From the NCBI GenBank assembly GCA_963691655.1, contig OY829329.1, positions 17,188,708 through 17,252,707 on the forward strand: a stretch of DNA of 64,000 nucleotides, in the 5' to 3' direction. The DNA is from Toxonevra muliebris. Taxonomy: Eukaryota; Arthropoda; Insecta; Diptera; Pallopteridae. Both the position numbers and the translations under genes were made by a program. Shown in pieces: positions 1 through 12,970 of the stretch (positions are counted from its first letter, which is position 1; the number at the start of each line of letters is the position of its first letter). A model generated the notes under the pieces. It ran no database searches, was not told the DNA's origin, and worked only from the letters and a program-made list of their open reading frames with translations.

Positions 1-535
1 GTGTTATAACATTATTTTTGTTGCCTGCTGTTGTTTCTTTTTTTCCCCAGTTGTTCTTATTGCTGTTGATGATATCTTGTTGTGTTGTTGCTGTTGCTCT
101 TGCTGCTCACCAATTTGTATGCAATTGTAAAAATGTTTTTCTAGCTTGTTGTTAGCTGATTAGAATAAGTAAGACAATTTATAGTAAATGAGGCACGTCG
201 CAACGAAAAAAAAAATTATATCACTACAAATTCATACATACTCGTACTTAGATAGATACATACTGAAATACTTTCCCCATTTTGTGGGTCTTTCTAGTGT
301 ATGTACGCGAGCACTTTAGCTAAATTTTGTGCTGTTTTTATTTTTGTAATACATGCAATTTTTGTTTAAATGCCGATAACAATGTGATGGCAATATAGTC
401 GTGGCCCAGTAAGGAAAAGTTACTTGTTAAGGACTTGTCACTTACTACAACATTTTTCGATAGAATTCAGAGCGAGACGATTTCGGAATTCAATTTGCTA
501 TTTTGAATTGAAATTAATGTGTTTTAAACTTAACT
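1..535. other. AT-rich unique-looking sequence, no gene seen
   Basis: T-rich with TTG/CTG-type trinucleotide stretches near the start. No long frame, RNA gene or inverted repeat was recognised. Probably intergenic or intronic fly DNA. Confidence 0.5.
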
Positions 536-2262
536 TAAGGCTTGTAGAATAAAATTGGACTACTCCAAATTCATATTGATGCTCTCTAAACTTTGTTTGA
601 TTATTCTTTATTTAAGTCAAAGAGCTTTGAATAAAATTTGGCTATTGTGAATTAAAACTGACGCTTTCAAATTCAAAAGTTTTGAACTCAAATCTACGTT
701 GCATTCAAATTGTTATCTGGTTAATTCCAATTAAAGTTGACTACTCCGAATTCAAATTGAGTACTTCTAATTAAACTTGACTACTCTTGGTTTAAATTTG
801 TTCACTCCGAATTTAAGTTGACAACTCCGAATTCAAATTAAGTGCTCAGAATTCACATTAAGTACTCCCAATTAAGCCTGTCTACTCCCAATTCGAACTT
901 GTTTACTCCGAATTAAAATTGGCTATTCCGAATTCAAACTATCCACTCTGCACATGATTTTTGCATTCAATTTGCTTACTCTTAATTGAAAAGAACACAT
1001 TATGAATTAATTTGGACCATTTTCAATTCAAATGAACGAGCTGGGATTACAAATTGAATATTGAAATTGTACAGCTTTACTTTCTGCATTCAGCTTGATT
1101 ACTCTGATTCCAAATGCAAAATTTGTGAATTCAATTTGTCTATTCAGAAACCAAACTGATTCTTTCCGTAATTAATTAAGCTAAAATTAACGTTTTCGGA
1201 ACTCAATTTAACTGCATCGAATTTAAATCGAACCTCTTTAAACTCAACTCCTCTACACCGACTTTAAACTTACTCTTTCGGAGCTTAACTGAACAGTACT
1301 GAATATAAATTAAAGCTGAGTTCACTTCATTTTAAATTAATGCAAGGTCAATCCTTTTACAATTTGACTATTTTGAATTACTATGCCTGAATTTCTGAGC
1401 TAGTACAAATTCAAATTAATGCTTTATAAATTCTCTTTGATTAATCCGAATTGAAATATGTGTTTTCTGAACTCCACTTCCTTTTCTTCTTTCTTTTTTA
1501 TGCACGAATGGACCTACTGTTTTATACTGAATCCGATCACCGAAATTAAAGTTTTTTCTTAGTGAGTTTTTGCTTATCGAAGCCAAAAGCTGCTTCGAGT
1601 TGAAATTGACTCCTAAATTCATTTTCCTTACTTCTAAATTAAATTAATGATTTATGAATTCAAATTCGTTCTTGCTGAGTTCAAATTAACTTCCTCAAAT
1701 TAAAATTCATGATTTGTGAATTGTATTTGATTAAGTCGACTAAAGTTTTGTGCTTTTTGAATTCAATAACCCACTCCGAATTTAAACTGAGTTCAGTGTG
1801 ATTACAAATTCATTCTTATGAATTGAATTAGGCTACTCCGAATTTAAACGGGCAGTTTCGGAGTTCAATACGATTACTCCGAATTTAAAGTTATGCTTTA
1901 TGGGTTTAATTTGACTACTCCAAATTCAAACTGACACTTTCAAAGTTCAATGTGGCTACTCCGAATTCAAATTCATTCTTTCTGAACTCAAATTGGCTTG
2001 TCCAAAATCAAATTCATGAATTTTTAGTTATATTTAACTATGTCGAGTTGAAGTTTTTGCTTTTAAAATTCAATTGATTACTATTAATTCGTCCTGACGC
2101 TTTCTGAGTTCAATGTGATTACTCAGAATTCAAACTCATGTTTTCTGAACTGACGCTTTTGGAGTTTAATGTGATTACTCTGAACTCAAATTCATGCTTT
2201 CTGAATTCAATTTGACTATTCCGGACTCAAATACATACTTGTGGAATTCAATTTGGCGCCTT
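536..2262. repeat. degenerate ~20-21 bp minisatellite (CTACTCCGAATTCAAATTGA)
   Basis: Units resembling CTACTCCGAATTCAAATTGA recur every 20-21 bp for about 1.7 kb, for example around 740-930 and 1,840-1,980. In the second half two unit types alternate: one begins CTACTCCGAATTC, the other runs GACGCTTTCTGAGTTCAAT. This gives a higher-order period near 41 bp. Divergence between units is high, so the array is old. It has no coding capacity; the open frame at 1,416-1,622 is low-complexity by-product. It is separate in sequence from the other arrays in the window. Confidence 0.85.
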
Positions 2263-4426
2263 TGTGTTATCAGAAACCTATCATCTTCCGCTACTTAAAC
2301 TTACGAAGAAACTATTATTAGCAATCAAATAACTTCTGATTCTTTACTGGGCTTGCTAGTGTATATTTGGGGGTATATTGCTATTGTGTGACAGCTGAAT
2401 TGTAAATTTTTATAATAATTAGAATAATATTTAGGTGGTAGGATATATTTTGAAGGCTATTATCATCATCAAAATTAGTCAATTGAAAATTTGCGATAAT
2501 TCTAATTATCAAAATTAATTCATGTGCATGTAAAGTCATGTTTAAGGATATACATACATTTGAGTACATATACGTATATGTATGCACAAGAATAAATATG
2601 TATGTATCACATAGTTATATTAAGTATTATTTTTAAGTATAATTTAATTTTATAAAGCATAATCGTTTACTGTAAATTCAACAAAAAAATATAGAAGACG
2701 CTTTCATATCTAGAAGACTATAAGTTTTGGGGAAAATAATGTATTCAGATAAAGTTTTTTGGTTTTATGGGTGTAATTTTTTGGGCATAGCAACTCTTTC
2801 ATTAGTTAGAGATTTCAAGATAATGCATGGAACCAAAAAACAATTTTTGATTCTGCTACAAATGATGCCTACTGTAGACTTGCTCATTTAAACTGTAAAC
2901 TGGCCTAATATTCATTTGTTATTGCTTTTCGAAATGATATTTAATGTAAACGCAGCAATTTATATGTAAACTGCCTCATTGCTCTTCAAGATGGTCTTCT
3001 TTCACACATTCTCAATGTAGTATTTATTTGTTATTGCTCCTTGAAATGATGCTTTTTGTAAACGCACCCATTACTATCGGTCTCGCAGCTGCTTTCGTGC
3101 CCCGTGGCTACCATTTAATTTTTCTAATATAATACCTGAAAGAGATTTAATTGGGCGTGGTAGCAAAATACCTGAAATAAATTGAACTAGCGGCAAATTT
3201 TTACAGCCAAAATATTTCTATTGAATATTATAAAAAAATAAATATATAACTACGAAAATATTTGAACACCAATATTATTCCTTAAAATTAGTTTGTTTTA
3301 ACTGTAGATTCTTAAAGGCACGTATTCCTCACACAACAAAAAAATAACACCAAATGTTACTGGCGCGTCCAGTTGTCATAAGAACAAACTTAAACTTCTT
3401 TTTTGCCCTCAACATATTTTTTTTTTATCTAGTTAGAAAAACAAAAAAAAACTTAAAAAGGCAATTGATTTTAGTATGTACACATATATATTTCCTAAAC
3501 AGCATTTAGTATAATAATTTGACCCTTTTTTTTCTTCCGCTTGACCTTTTTTCCATTCTACCAGCTTCTTCTTTTTGCGTGCACATGGACACATATGTTG
3601 CACATACAAAAACAATATTTTTATTTAAAGCTCAAATGTTACAATTTAATGTTTTGGGTCTTAGAACGAAAGAACATTTTTATGTCATACTAATAAAATT
3701 TTATTGAATTTAAAGGAAAAAAAAATATATGTAGAAATTTATTCTTTTAGTTTTTTTTTTCTTTATTCCCGGTTACTGCTGCTTCAACTGAACTCCGAGG
3801 CAACTTGCTTTAAATTTCAATTCAACTATTGCCTTCATTTTCTATATACAAGTACAGACATTCATGCAGAATCTTAGAATCTTTTCATATTCGTATGTGC
3901 TCATATTCATACACATCTGCTGGTGTATGAGTTTTTATTGTCTCACTAACCCGTTTTACCCCGCTAGGTACCCCTCCATGTTGTTTTGTTCTTCTTCTCT
4001 TTCTTCATGCAATATCATTTATTTTATTGTTCAATTCCTTTGCCACCACATCTTGTTACCCATTTAAGGATTTTCTTACTACAATTTCTTACTTACTTTC
4101 TTTGTTTTTGTTTTGCAGGAAATTTTCCTTAGGAAATTGTTTTGATTTTCTTTTTTTCCCTGCAATTCGTTGCTCTTCCTTCTTCTCTTGAGAGGCCATT
4201 TCTTTGAATTTGTTCTTTCATTTTGTAGTGAATTGCTGCACGAGGCTGGTGAGTTGCATATTGAAAAAGAGATAAAGAAAGAGAGAGAGAGAGCGAGTAA
4301 GAGCCACAGGGAGAGAGGTCACTCAAAATGAATGTTTATTGCAATGAACATATTGTGGTCCACATAATGCAGAACTCTACTCTTAATTCTATATACTAGT
4401 TCCATTATTTTCAGAATCACAGTCAC
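2263..4426. other. AT-rich stretch, no gene recognised
   Basis: Contains a local 112-bp-offset duplication (2,911-3,066), poly-A/T runs, pyrimidine-rich stretches and a short (GA)n at about 4,280-4,320. Small frames here are T-rich and show no domain. Confidence 0.5.
2911..3066. repeat. local tandem duplication, 112-bp offset
   Basis: The block at 2,911-2,954 (starts TTCATTTGTTATTGCTTTTC, ends TGTAAACGCA) recurs at 3,023-3,066 with about 85% identity. The offset is 112 bp. TGTAAAC motifs flank both copies. It looks like an old two-copy tandem duplication with no coding role. Confidence 0.7.
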
Positions 4427-4867
4427 CAGGGACGGATTCAAAGGGAGGAGTACCAGTGCTATTTGGTTATATTTATAACTGCAAATGTATTTCTCTATAT
4501 TTTGATTTGTCTATATTTGTTTTAAAATATGAGCCTATGAATCCAATTTCCCATGAAATATTTGGTACGAACTTGAAAACTGGCATCATAAATCATATAA
4601 ATCTTTCTTGTCTCTAAGTTAGGCTAGTTTGGCACTTTTAACAATTTTACTTTCTAGTATTTATCCTAAACCATCTTTATTAGTTTTGTTGGCAGCTAAT
4701 TTGTCAGCTTATATAGTTCTCAAAACGGTCTGTCTCCTGAGACATAGATGTGAAGATTTTGTAGAGAAAGCAATGGACAATCTCAATTTCTTCATTTTCT
4801 CAGTAAATAGAGCCTGCAACTTCAACAGTTGTTTTTTGTGAGTTAAACCCTACTTTTCTAATGGCAT

Positions 4868-5856
4868 AGAACAGACTATACCAGGCTGAAACAGACTAAA
4901 CCAGGCTGAAGCAGACTAAATCAAGCTCTAGCAAACTGGACCAGGCTGAAGCAAACTAGGCGAAGCTGAAGCAAACTGGAACGGCCTAAAAAAGACTGGA
5001 CCAGGCTGAAGCAGACTGGAGCAGGCTGAAACAGACTAGACCAGGCTGAAACAGACTAGAGCAGGCTGAAGCAGACTACATCAGGCTGAAGCAGACTGAA
5101 CCAAGCTGAAGCAAACTAGACCAGGCTACATCAGACTAGATCAGGTTAAAGTAGACTATACCAGGCTGAAGTAAACTGGACTAGGCTGAAGCAGACTGGA
5201 TCAGGCTGAAACAGACTAGTGTAGATTTAAGCTGATTAGACCAGTCTGAAGCAGACTTGATCATGCTGAAGCAGACTAGAACAGGCTGAAGCAGACTAGA
5301 ACAGGCTGAAGCAGACTAGAACAGGCTGAAGCAGACTAGAACAGGCTGAAGCAGACGACCAGGCTGAAACATGTTTAAACCAGGCTCAAGCTAACTGGAC
5401 CAGATTGAAGTAAACTAGACGAAGCTAAAACAGACTAGACCAGGCTGAAGCAGACTAGACCAGGCTGATGTAGACTAGACCAGGCTGAAGCAGACTGGAG
5501 CAGGCTGATACAGACTGGACAAAGATGAATGAGACTGGACCAGACTAGATCAGGCTGAAGCAAACTAGGTCAGGCTTGAGCTGACTAGGCTAGGCTCAAG
5601 ACGACTAAACCAGGCTGAAGAAAATTGGAAAAGGCTGAAGTAAACTAGACCAGGCTGAAATAGACTAGACCAGGCTTAAGCTGACGAGACCAGCCTGAAA
5701 CAGACTAGACCAGTCTAAAACAGACTAGACCAGGCTGAAGCAGACTAGACCAGGCTGAAGCAGACTATATCAGGCTGAAGCGGCCTGGACCAAACTGAAG
5801 CAGACTAGAGCAGACTGTACTGAGCTGAAGCAGACTAAACCAAGCTGTAGCAGAGG
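4868..5856. repeat. 20-bp minisatellite (GACCAGGCTGAAGCAGACTA)
   Basis: About 49 head-to-tail units of a 20-bp consensus GACCAGGCTGAAGCAGACTA fill almost 1 kb. The stretch 5,270-5,355 has nearly identical consecutive units, so part of the array homogenised recently. Each unit is itself two related 10-mers (CAGGCTGAAG and CAGACTAGAC), suggesting growth from a 10-bp ancestor. It is non-coding. Confidence 0.93.
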
Positions 5857-5857
5857 C

Positions 5858-6192
5858 TAGAAACTAAATTAGGAATCAGATTGTAACTAATCAAAATTAA
5901 AACTAAAAACTAGAGCTTTTACCAAATCAATACTTAAATTAAAAAAAAAAATTTTGCTAAATGTCAGAACATTTTCAAACCAGAAATTAAACCGAATTCA
6001 GACCTAAACTGAACGAAAAACTCAGACCGATGTTGAGACCAAAGATCAGCACGAAAATCAGAGCAAAAATTTAACTAAAAAGTAGATCAAAATTAATACC
6101 GAAATTCAAATAACAAACCAGATTTAAAATAAGGTTAAAAATTAGGTAATAAATTCAGACTTAGAAATTTAACAAATCAGATCAAAATCATT
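5858..6192 (-). repeat. 12-bp satellite, minus orientation (TGGTCTGAATTT)
   Basis: Read on the minus strand, units near TGGTCTGAATTT (plus strand AAATTCAGACCA) follow one another every 12 bp, clearest at 5,980-6,120. The same family makes up the 24.45-26.79 kb and 44.64-46.07 kb arrays in plus orientation. Units are diverged and the array is short. Confidence 0.75.
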
Positions 6193-6343
6193 ATCAACTT
6201 TCTAAAAATAAGACATTTACTCGTATAAACTGACACTGAAATTTCAGATTTATTCTGGGCGAACTGTACATGATAAACACTTTGCTCTGTCGAAAGATTT
6301 TAAATATTTTAAAAGCTCTCCTTTTATACCCTAAATCCGCCAC

Positions 6344-8588
6344 TGTTGTCAATTACAATCATTTGTTTTTATGCTGTCATGCTTTTTTTTTGTCTGTATA
6401 GAATTGGCTTGTAATCGGTTTGTTTTTTTCTTGTTATTATGTTTTGTTCCTTTGTGCAATAATAGTCCATACATATGCATACAAATATCTGGTATTGCTG
6501 AGATAAAAATCAATTTGTAATAAGTTTTTATCTTGACCTATCTATGTATCTACATACAAATATGCATGCGTACGTTCTCTTTACTATTTTATAGCATATT
6601 TGTACTTAAATATCTTCTATTACATATGGATAACAATAAAATCAGAACAGCAACATAAGAGTAAATAGATCATATAAAAACTTCAAGTACGGTGGTAATA
6701 AAATCACTGGAACGGAAATATAAATCCCAGTGAAAATAAGAAAGCAAGTTTGTAGTCGCCAATAAACTTTTGAATGTAAGAACTTCCGGATTTAAAAATC
6801 ATCAAGGTTCAGCAGATTTTTTCTCGAAAATCTCATTGTTCGTTATGAAAAGTTAAATATTTTTTGTCTTTATACAATTCCTTACCTCCTCTCTGTACCT
6901 CGCTTTTCAGGGGTTTTTGGTGTTATGAAATTAAGCTAGGCATTCTATCGAAGTTATATTAACTTCAAGTCATTTCAATAGAGCGTAGTCTATCAAGTTT
7001 TCGAATAAAAATACAAAAATCATTTTTATGTATAAAAAAATGTAAGGCAAATAAATCTTAAAAAAAAAAAGAAGAATTTCATAACAATAAAAGATTGTAA
7101 ATATTTAAATAGATACTACGAACAAACAGACAACAATGATATTAACAAATAAAATTAACATAAAACATAATGTTTATTTCCCAAAGCGATTAACTGCTTT
7201 CTTTTCTTTTTCTGCTACTTATTTCTTCTTCCTCGTCCTTTTTTGTTTTGTTTGGTTTTTCGCCTTTTATTTACTTTTTCTTTTCTTGTCTTTTGTAAAA
7301 CAAGATATTGTTTGCTTTTGTTATTTTTTTTTTTTCACACTCCACATACATATATCCACATGACGGTGTATGTGTGTTGATAAAGACAAACACACACACA
7401 CACACACTTGCATAAAATAAACTTTTTTCTTATTTTTTTCCTATACTTAAATGTACACACATACATATATACTATCTGCAAAATAACATACTGAAGGGAA
7501 TTCCCAAAACTTGTTTAAGCAAGCATGTCAAAGATAGCATTAACACTGACATGCCTCAAGGGGCAACGCAGCACACACAGCATACGACACTTTGAATACA
7601 CACAGAGTTATATTTTAGATATACTCGTACATTCATACATAAATAGATAATTTATTAGGTTGTATCTAAAAAAACAACAAAAAAGCATGAATGTGGAATA
7701 ATTTAAAAGTAAAGAAAATATTGAATATATTGATCTTGTCAAAAAGTAAATAAGACAAATATATTTGCAATCAATCGTTTGATAACACTGTACAACAGCA
7801 AAATAGTATCTGAGTTCTGCCCAATTTTTCTAAAGTATTTTTTGTGTATATTGATAGATCAAATTTTCAAAAACGAAGATATACCAATACTTTTTTTTCA
7901 TCCAAAATTCGTAAAATTTCAGAATTCGTGTGAAAAATTTACGAATATAAACGAAACCTGAGCTGACCCGAAAAAATTTTACAGATTAGTGATCAGCGGC
8001 TAAAAATACTCCAGAAAAATTATGTCATATCTCATATAGTATTTTAAAATCGAATTTTATTGTACAGCTTTACTGAATAAATTATACCTCGCGTATACGA
8101 ATGAATCTGCTTTAGTAAGAAAGGTTCTAAATTAGCCTATACTCCGAGGGCATTGAAGAAGTGAACTCCAAAGGGGAGTATTTTTTCGTTTGTTGATTGC
8201 AACAAAAATTAATTTTTTCGTGGATTTTGAGGATTCAAGTAGTGATCTAGATTAATTTTAGTTTGCTGATTACGAATATGTGGTGTTATTTGAAGCTCCT
8301 CAGGTTTTCATTAACATCATCCTGAATAAATATTAATTTTAAATATAACTTATTTGATGTCATAAAAAAAGTTTTTTATTATAAAATTCCAAACGTTCTT
8401 GACTTAAATACTACTCAGAGCTGTAAAAGAATGCAATCAATTTAATTGCAATACCTTGAAGTCACAGTTAATAATCGACAATTCATGATTGCAGTTATTG
8501 AATAACATATTTGACTCTAGAATAAAAAAATGCAGTAAGAAGTATTTTTTGGAGTCAAGGGAATGCAGTCTTTTTTTTTTAAATCATG
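6344..8588. other. AT-rich stretch, no gene recognised
   Basis: Holds a (CA)n tract at about 7,390-7,410, CATACATA-type motifs and poly-T runs. The frame at 7,136-7,363 is T-rich (phenylalanine/leucine) and looks accidental. Nothing else recognised. Confidence 0.5.
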
Positions 8589-9560
8589 GAAATGCAAATC
8601 TTACTACTTTAAGCCACTCCAAGTCACTTGAATTCATCTGGAGTCACTTGAATACCCTTAAATACCATTGAAGTCACATGCAGTCACTTGGAGTCAATTG
8701 CAATTTGAAGTCAATTGGAGTCACTTGAAGTCATTTGGAGTCAATTGGGCTTTGAAGTCAATTCAATTGTAGTCAACTTTGATTTGAAGTCACTCGAATC
8801 AATTAGGATTTGAAGTCACTTGGAGTCAATTAGGATTTGCAGTCAATTGAAGCTACTTGAAATCAATTTGAGTCACTTAAAGTCACTTGGAATCAATTGG
8901 AGTCACTTGGAATTAATTGAAGTCTCTTAAAGTCACTTGGAGTCAATTGAGATTTGAAGTCAATTGAAGCCACTTGGAGTCAATTGGGATTTGAAGTCAA
9001 TTAGAGTCAATTGGGATTTGAAGTCAATTAGAGTCAATTGGGATTTGAAGTCAATTGGAGTCACTTGGAGTCGATTGGGATTTAAAATCACTTAGAGTCA
9101 ATTGGAGTTACTTGAAATCAATTGAAGTTACTTAAAGTCACTTGGAATCAATTGGCCTCACTTGAAGTCACTTAGAGTCAATTGGATTTTGAAATCAATT
9201 GGAGTCTTTTGAAGTCAATTAGAGTCACTTAAAGTCACTTGACGTCAATTGGGATTTGAAGTCAATTGGCGTCACTTGAAATCAATTGGAGTCAATTTGG
9301 ATTTGAAGCCACTTGGAATCAATTGGGATTTGAAGTTAATTGGAGTTACTTGAAATCAATTGGAGTCACCTGGAATCAATTGTAGTCACTTAAAGTCAAT
9401 TGGATTTTGAAGTCAACTGAAGTCATTTGAAGTCAATTGGCGTCACTTGAAGTCAATTGGGTTTTGAAGTCAATTGGAGCCACTTGAAGTCACCTTGAGT
9501 CAATTGAGCTCAATTGGAGTCACTTGGAGTTAATTGTGATTTGAAGTCAGTTGAAGTTTC
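8589..9560. repeat. 10-bp minisatellite (TTGGAGTCAC/TTGAAGTCAA) with 17-bp variant units
   Basis: Units TTGRAGTCAM repeat every 10 bp over nearly 1 kb. Interspersed are 17-bp units, TTGGGATTTGAAGTCAA, that appear at semi-regular spacing (for example three times at about 8,980-9,060). The 17-mer is a 10-mer with a 7-bp insertion. Their alternation gives higher-order blocks of about 27 and 37 bp. No coding potential. Confidence 0.9.
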
Positions 9561-11889
9561 CTCGTGTCTTGAGATTTTTTTAAATAAGCATTTGTCAGAG
9601 AAATAATTACTGGATATTCTGTTGAAGTAAAAACAGCTGCTTTTAACAGATTGATTAGAAAACCCCCGAAATTGGGTTTATCAGGCCTAAGCAAAATGGG
9701 ACTGGATTCCTGTAGATTCTGAAACTAGTTTGTTTGGGAAAGTGTAAAGTTTCTCTCTACTTTTTCTCTTCAAGAAAATGTTCCTTTCTCCTTTTTAATA
9801 TTTTATTTTACCTGATTGCTGTGGAATGTGCATCTCCAAATTTATATACAATTTTGGCATAATCCACTTCCTTGTCTCCCTTTTCCGATTAATATTCTAA
9901 CCAATTTGATCGTTGCTCTTGAATTAAAACAATTTTTAAAAGAAAGAAAAATCTAAAAAAGACTCTCTTCCGAAATGGCTGAATCCTTTAACGCTAAAGT
10001 GTATCAAAATTTCGCTGGCCCCGAGTAATTTGCTTCTTTTTTTAAGCTCTCAAAAAGCTCTGACTTGGATTTACATTTTTTGACACACCCTAATAAATAT
10101 GTACGGAGTAAGTATGCTCATACATAACTAACACACACACATGATTGAGTCTTATGCTTAAAAGTGCAAAATGTAGGAATTCAATAGAAGAAAAAAAGAG
10201 TGAAGAGAGATCGGAGGAAAAAATTTTTAGCATGGAGGGTGGGAGATAAAAGTTACTGCGCTGCTTTTTTTTTTTTTTTAGTAACTCACATGAGAGTATC
10301 AAAGGTTACACATATACCAACAGAAATGACATGTGCGAGAGGGCAGAGAGTAAGATAATTTTTGGTAGGCTTATCTGAGTAACCTTTTTGATGGTTGTTG
10401 TTGTTGTAACGTTTCACACGTTTGTCACGCCGCTGTTAACGCTGCTGGCTGAATGAATGACTGACTGACTGGCACTCAAAATGATGGATTTTTGTAGCCT
10501 TTTTGGTATTTTGGTGTTTCGGTGTATTTGGTGGTTGCGTGTGGTGTGTTCAAAATGGTTGACATATTTGTATTTAAAAAAAAAAAAAAAATGGAGAAAG
10601 AAAAAACTTCAAAATGAAGTGAAGCTGAAAGCACAAAAATAAAATAAAAAAAAAAGAAGTAGCAAAATCATCATTATGCATTACATAAAAATCCCTTAAA
10701 GTTAGGGTTTTTATATATATTTTTAAAGAAATACAATTTTCCATCCAGGAAAACACTCATAAACTTAGAGAAGTATAAACTTGTGTTGATATCTATTGAA
10801 GTTATAACGTAAAAATTAAAAAAAAAATATAAAAATAAAAATAGCTAAAAACTTAATTCTCAAATTCAATTTCAAAATCAATAATGGTCATTGAATTTTA
10901 GATATTTTTATCTGCATGCATTTATCTCTCCTCCTCCCTACCCAAAAAAATTGGATGCAAATAAATATCAAAAGTTATTGAATAAACTTTATACTTACTT
11001 CGTACTTAGTCTCTCCTACTTTCACTCTGTCTCTCTCTCTCATTTGCTCTCTATTACTATTTCATTTTATGCATTTATGCTCCCATTGTACTTTAGGTAC
11101 TTCCACATATGCACAGACATATTTCTTTATTCAAAAGAGGTACTTACTGATTTATTTAGATCTATCTTTTTCTTCTTTTTTTTTACAAATATTTCTTCAA
11201 ACCCTTTAATATGTGTGCAGGAATGAGTATTTGTGTGTGGTTTTTTATTTTGCAAATATCCTTGTCTTTTGTGTAAATATTTCTCTTCGGGCAAAGTTCG
11301 ATTTACTTAGGGAAAAACTATTCACTTTTTTTTCTGCATACAAAAAAATGTCTAAGTATTTTTTTTATTATTTTTGTTAGGTATTGAAAATTTTGATCAT
11401 TAAATTTTTATGCTTTTAAATTTAGAATTTAATTTATGGTTCTATTGTATTTTCTTAAAAAGTTTATTAATTTATAAGAGGAAGAAGAAGATCGTTTGAG
11501 CTCAGTTGATTATTGTGCAAATGTGGGTTGCCAGCACTGATTAAAAATAAAAACTGTACTTTTTTCTCTCTATCTATCTCTCTGAAGATTGTTATTTATT
11601 GCAATGAAAAATAGTTGTTTGTCATGTGAGCTGCGCAAGTGTATGGTGTAATAGAGTAATTTCTCATGAGGAAACTATGACACTTTAATATTTGCGGTTG
11701 CCTGGTTGCCTCTCATGAAAAATTATGGGGTAAGTGAAAATATTATATGTAATGATAAAAAAAACGGCGAATTCACAACATCTCAGCATTTGTTTTTTGT
11801 TTTGTCTTTTAATTCTTGATAAAATACAAAATTTAAATCAAGTTTTGAATAGTTCTACCAAGTTTCGACTTTAATAAAGCTTCGGGCTT
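9561..11889. other. AT-rich stretch with one dispersed-repeat copy, no gene recognised
   Basis: Apart from the dispersed repeat at 9,801-9,931 this holds poly-A/T, a (GACT)n-like stretch at about 10,455-10,470 and pyrimidine-rich DNA near 11,020-11,060. The frame at 10,891-11,226 is serine/phenylalanine-rich simple sequence and was not accepted as a gene. Confidence 0.5.
9801..9931 (+). repeat. dispersed ~130-bp repeat, copy 1
   Basis: Starts TTTTATTTTACCTG and ends GAATTAAAACA. It is about 90% identical to 15,203-15,333 in the same orientation. Nothing in it resembles a coding region or tRNA. The second copy is bracketed by a 31-bp duplication, which argues for mobility or templated insertion. 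Confidence 0.85.
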
Positions 11890-12049
11890 AATGGCATTCC
11901 GGGTCCAATGACAAATCGAAATCGTTGCATAAGCGATTTCATGGCTTCTCGAGGACAAGAATGTACATGTCCATTGCTTAGGAGAAAGCAAAACGGTTGC
12001 GCCCCAATCCCCAATGTAGTAGTGGTCACCGTAAATAAAAATGTTTCAG

Positions 12050-12085
12050 CACGGCATCACATCTTGGCTGGCAATGGCAAACTTA
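12050..12085 (+). repeat. dispersed motif TTGGCTGGCAATGGCAAAC
   Basis: CATCTTGGCTGGCAATGGCA at 12,058 onward matches the core at about 55,288-55,312. From memory this motif is part of an abundant repeat in tephritid fly genomes. Here it lies just upstream of the Jockey-like LINE relic. Confidence 0.6.
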
Positions 12086-12970
12086 AAAAAAAAAATAAAT
12101 ATAAAAAAGAAGAAGAAGAATGTACGCGCTGAAGATAAAATTTTCAGGCAAATGATCACGAAAGCTGCGTCCCACTGTGTCCCGGCTGTCTCCCCCGAGA
12201 GACAGCAGTCCTTGCGGATGAGAGAGACGCCTTCTATGCAGTCAACCCTAGAGATCAATGGTCCACAATCAATTAAGATCTAAATTTTAAGATCAAACAC
12301 CTCGTGGAGGAACACCGCAGGATGAAATGGTTGGAACACCTTGACAGTTGTGACTATGCGTGAAAAAAAACAAAGGTCCACAATTAAATTGCTCTCCAAC
12401 CCAGGCATTTGAAGCACCTCCTGTTGAGGATGCCAAAAAATGTGCTCAAATGTTTTGCCGGTAGTTTATGGAGCACCCGAGAAGAATAGATAAGCCCAAA
12501 CGGGTAACCAACAGGAACAACACAACCTGGACGATAGCTGGTAAACGCCTCACAGACGCCTTCTCGTTAGCAGAAGTTGAGACGACCATAAAAATGCCAA
12601 GGCCTACAAAATACTGGGCCCAGACAGGATTTCCATGGTGATGTTAAAGAAGAGTACCTCACATACTTACTCAACCTATCAACATAAACATCAATAATGC
12701 CGGAGATATGGAAAGTTGGGTACATCATCTCAATGCCCAAAACTTGGCAAGCCTTTGGATCATGGGAAAGCATACCGCCCAATTTCATTTTTACCGGTGG
12801 CAAAAACGCTTGAGTTCCAGCTACTACCCACGCTTACTGCTAACCTCAAACTTGTTCAACACCAACATTGCTTTTGAAAAAATCATAACACCACCACCGC
12901 ACTGTCCCTGATCCAGTCTCGAATTACACACCGTCTAAATCTGTGTGAACCATGTGAGAGGACCGTATTC

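Larger units (their letters stand above)
4427..6343 (-). mobile_element. element with CAGKGRCGGAT ends enclosing two tandem arrays
   Basis: The left edge reads CAGGGACGGATTCAAAGGGA. The right edge, read on the minus strand, is CAGTGGCGGATTTAGGG. These are imperfect inverted termini about 1.9 kb apart. Between them lie a 20-bp array (4,868-5,856) and a 12-bp array (5,858-6,192). A transposase frame was not found, so the element is non-autonomous. No clean target duplication could be seen. The orientation given follows the CAGTGGCGGATTTAGG end, which also precedes the same 12-bp array at two other loci in the window. Confidence 0.5.

Noticed and set aside
8589..9560. Possible CRISPR-like array
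   Set aside because: Short units without unique spacers in a eukaryotic genome; a degenerate minisatellite explains it.
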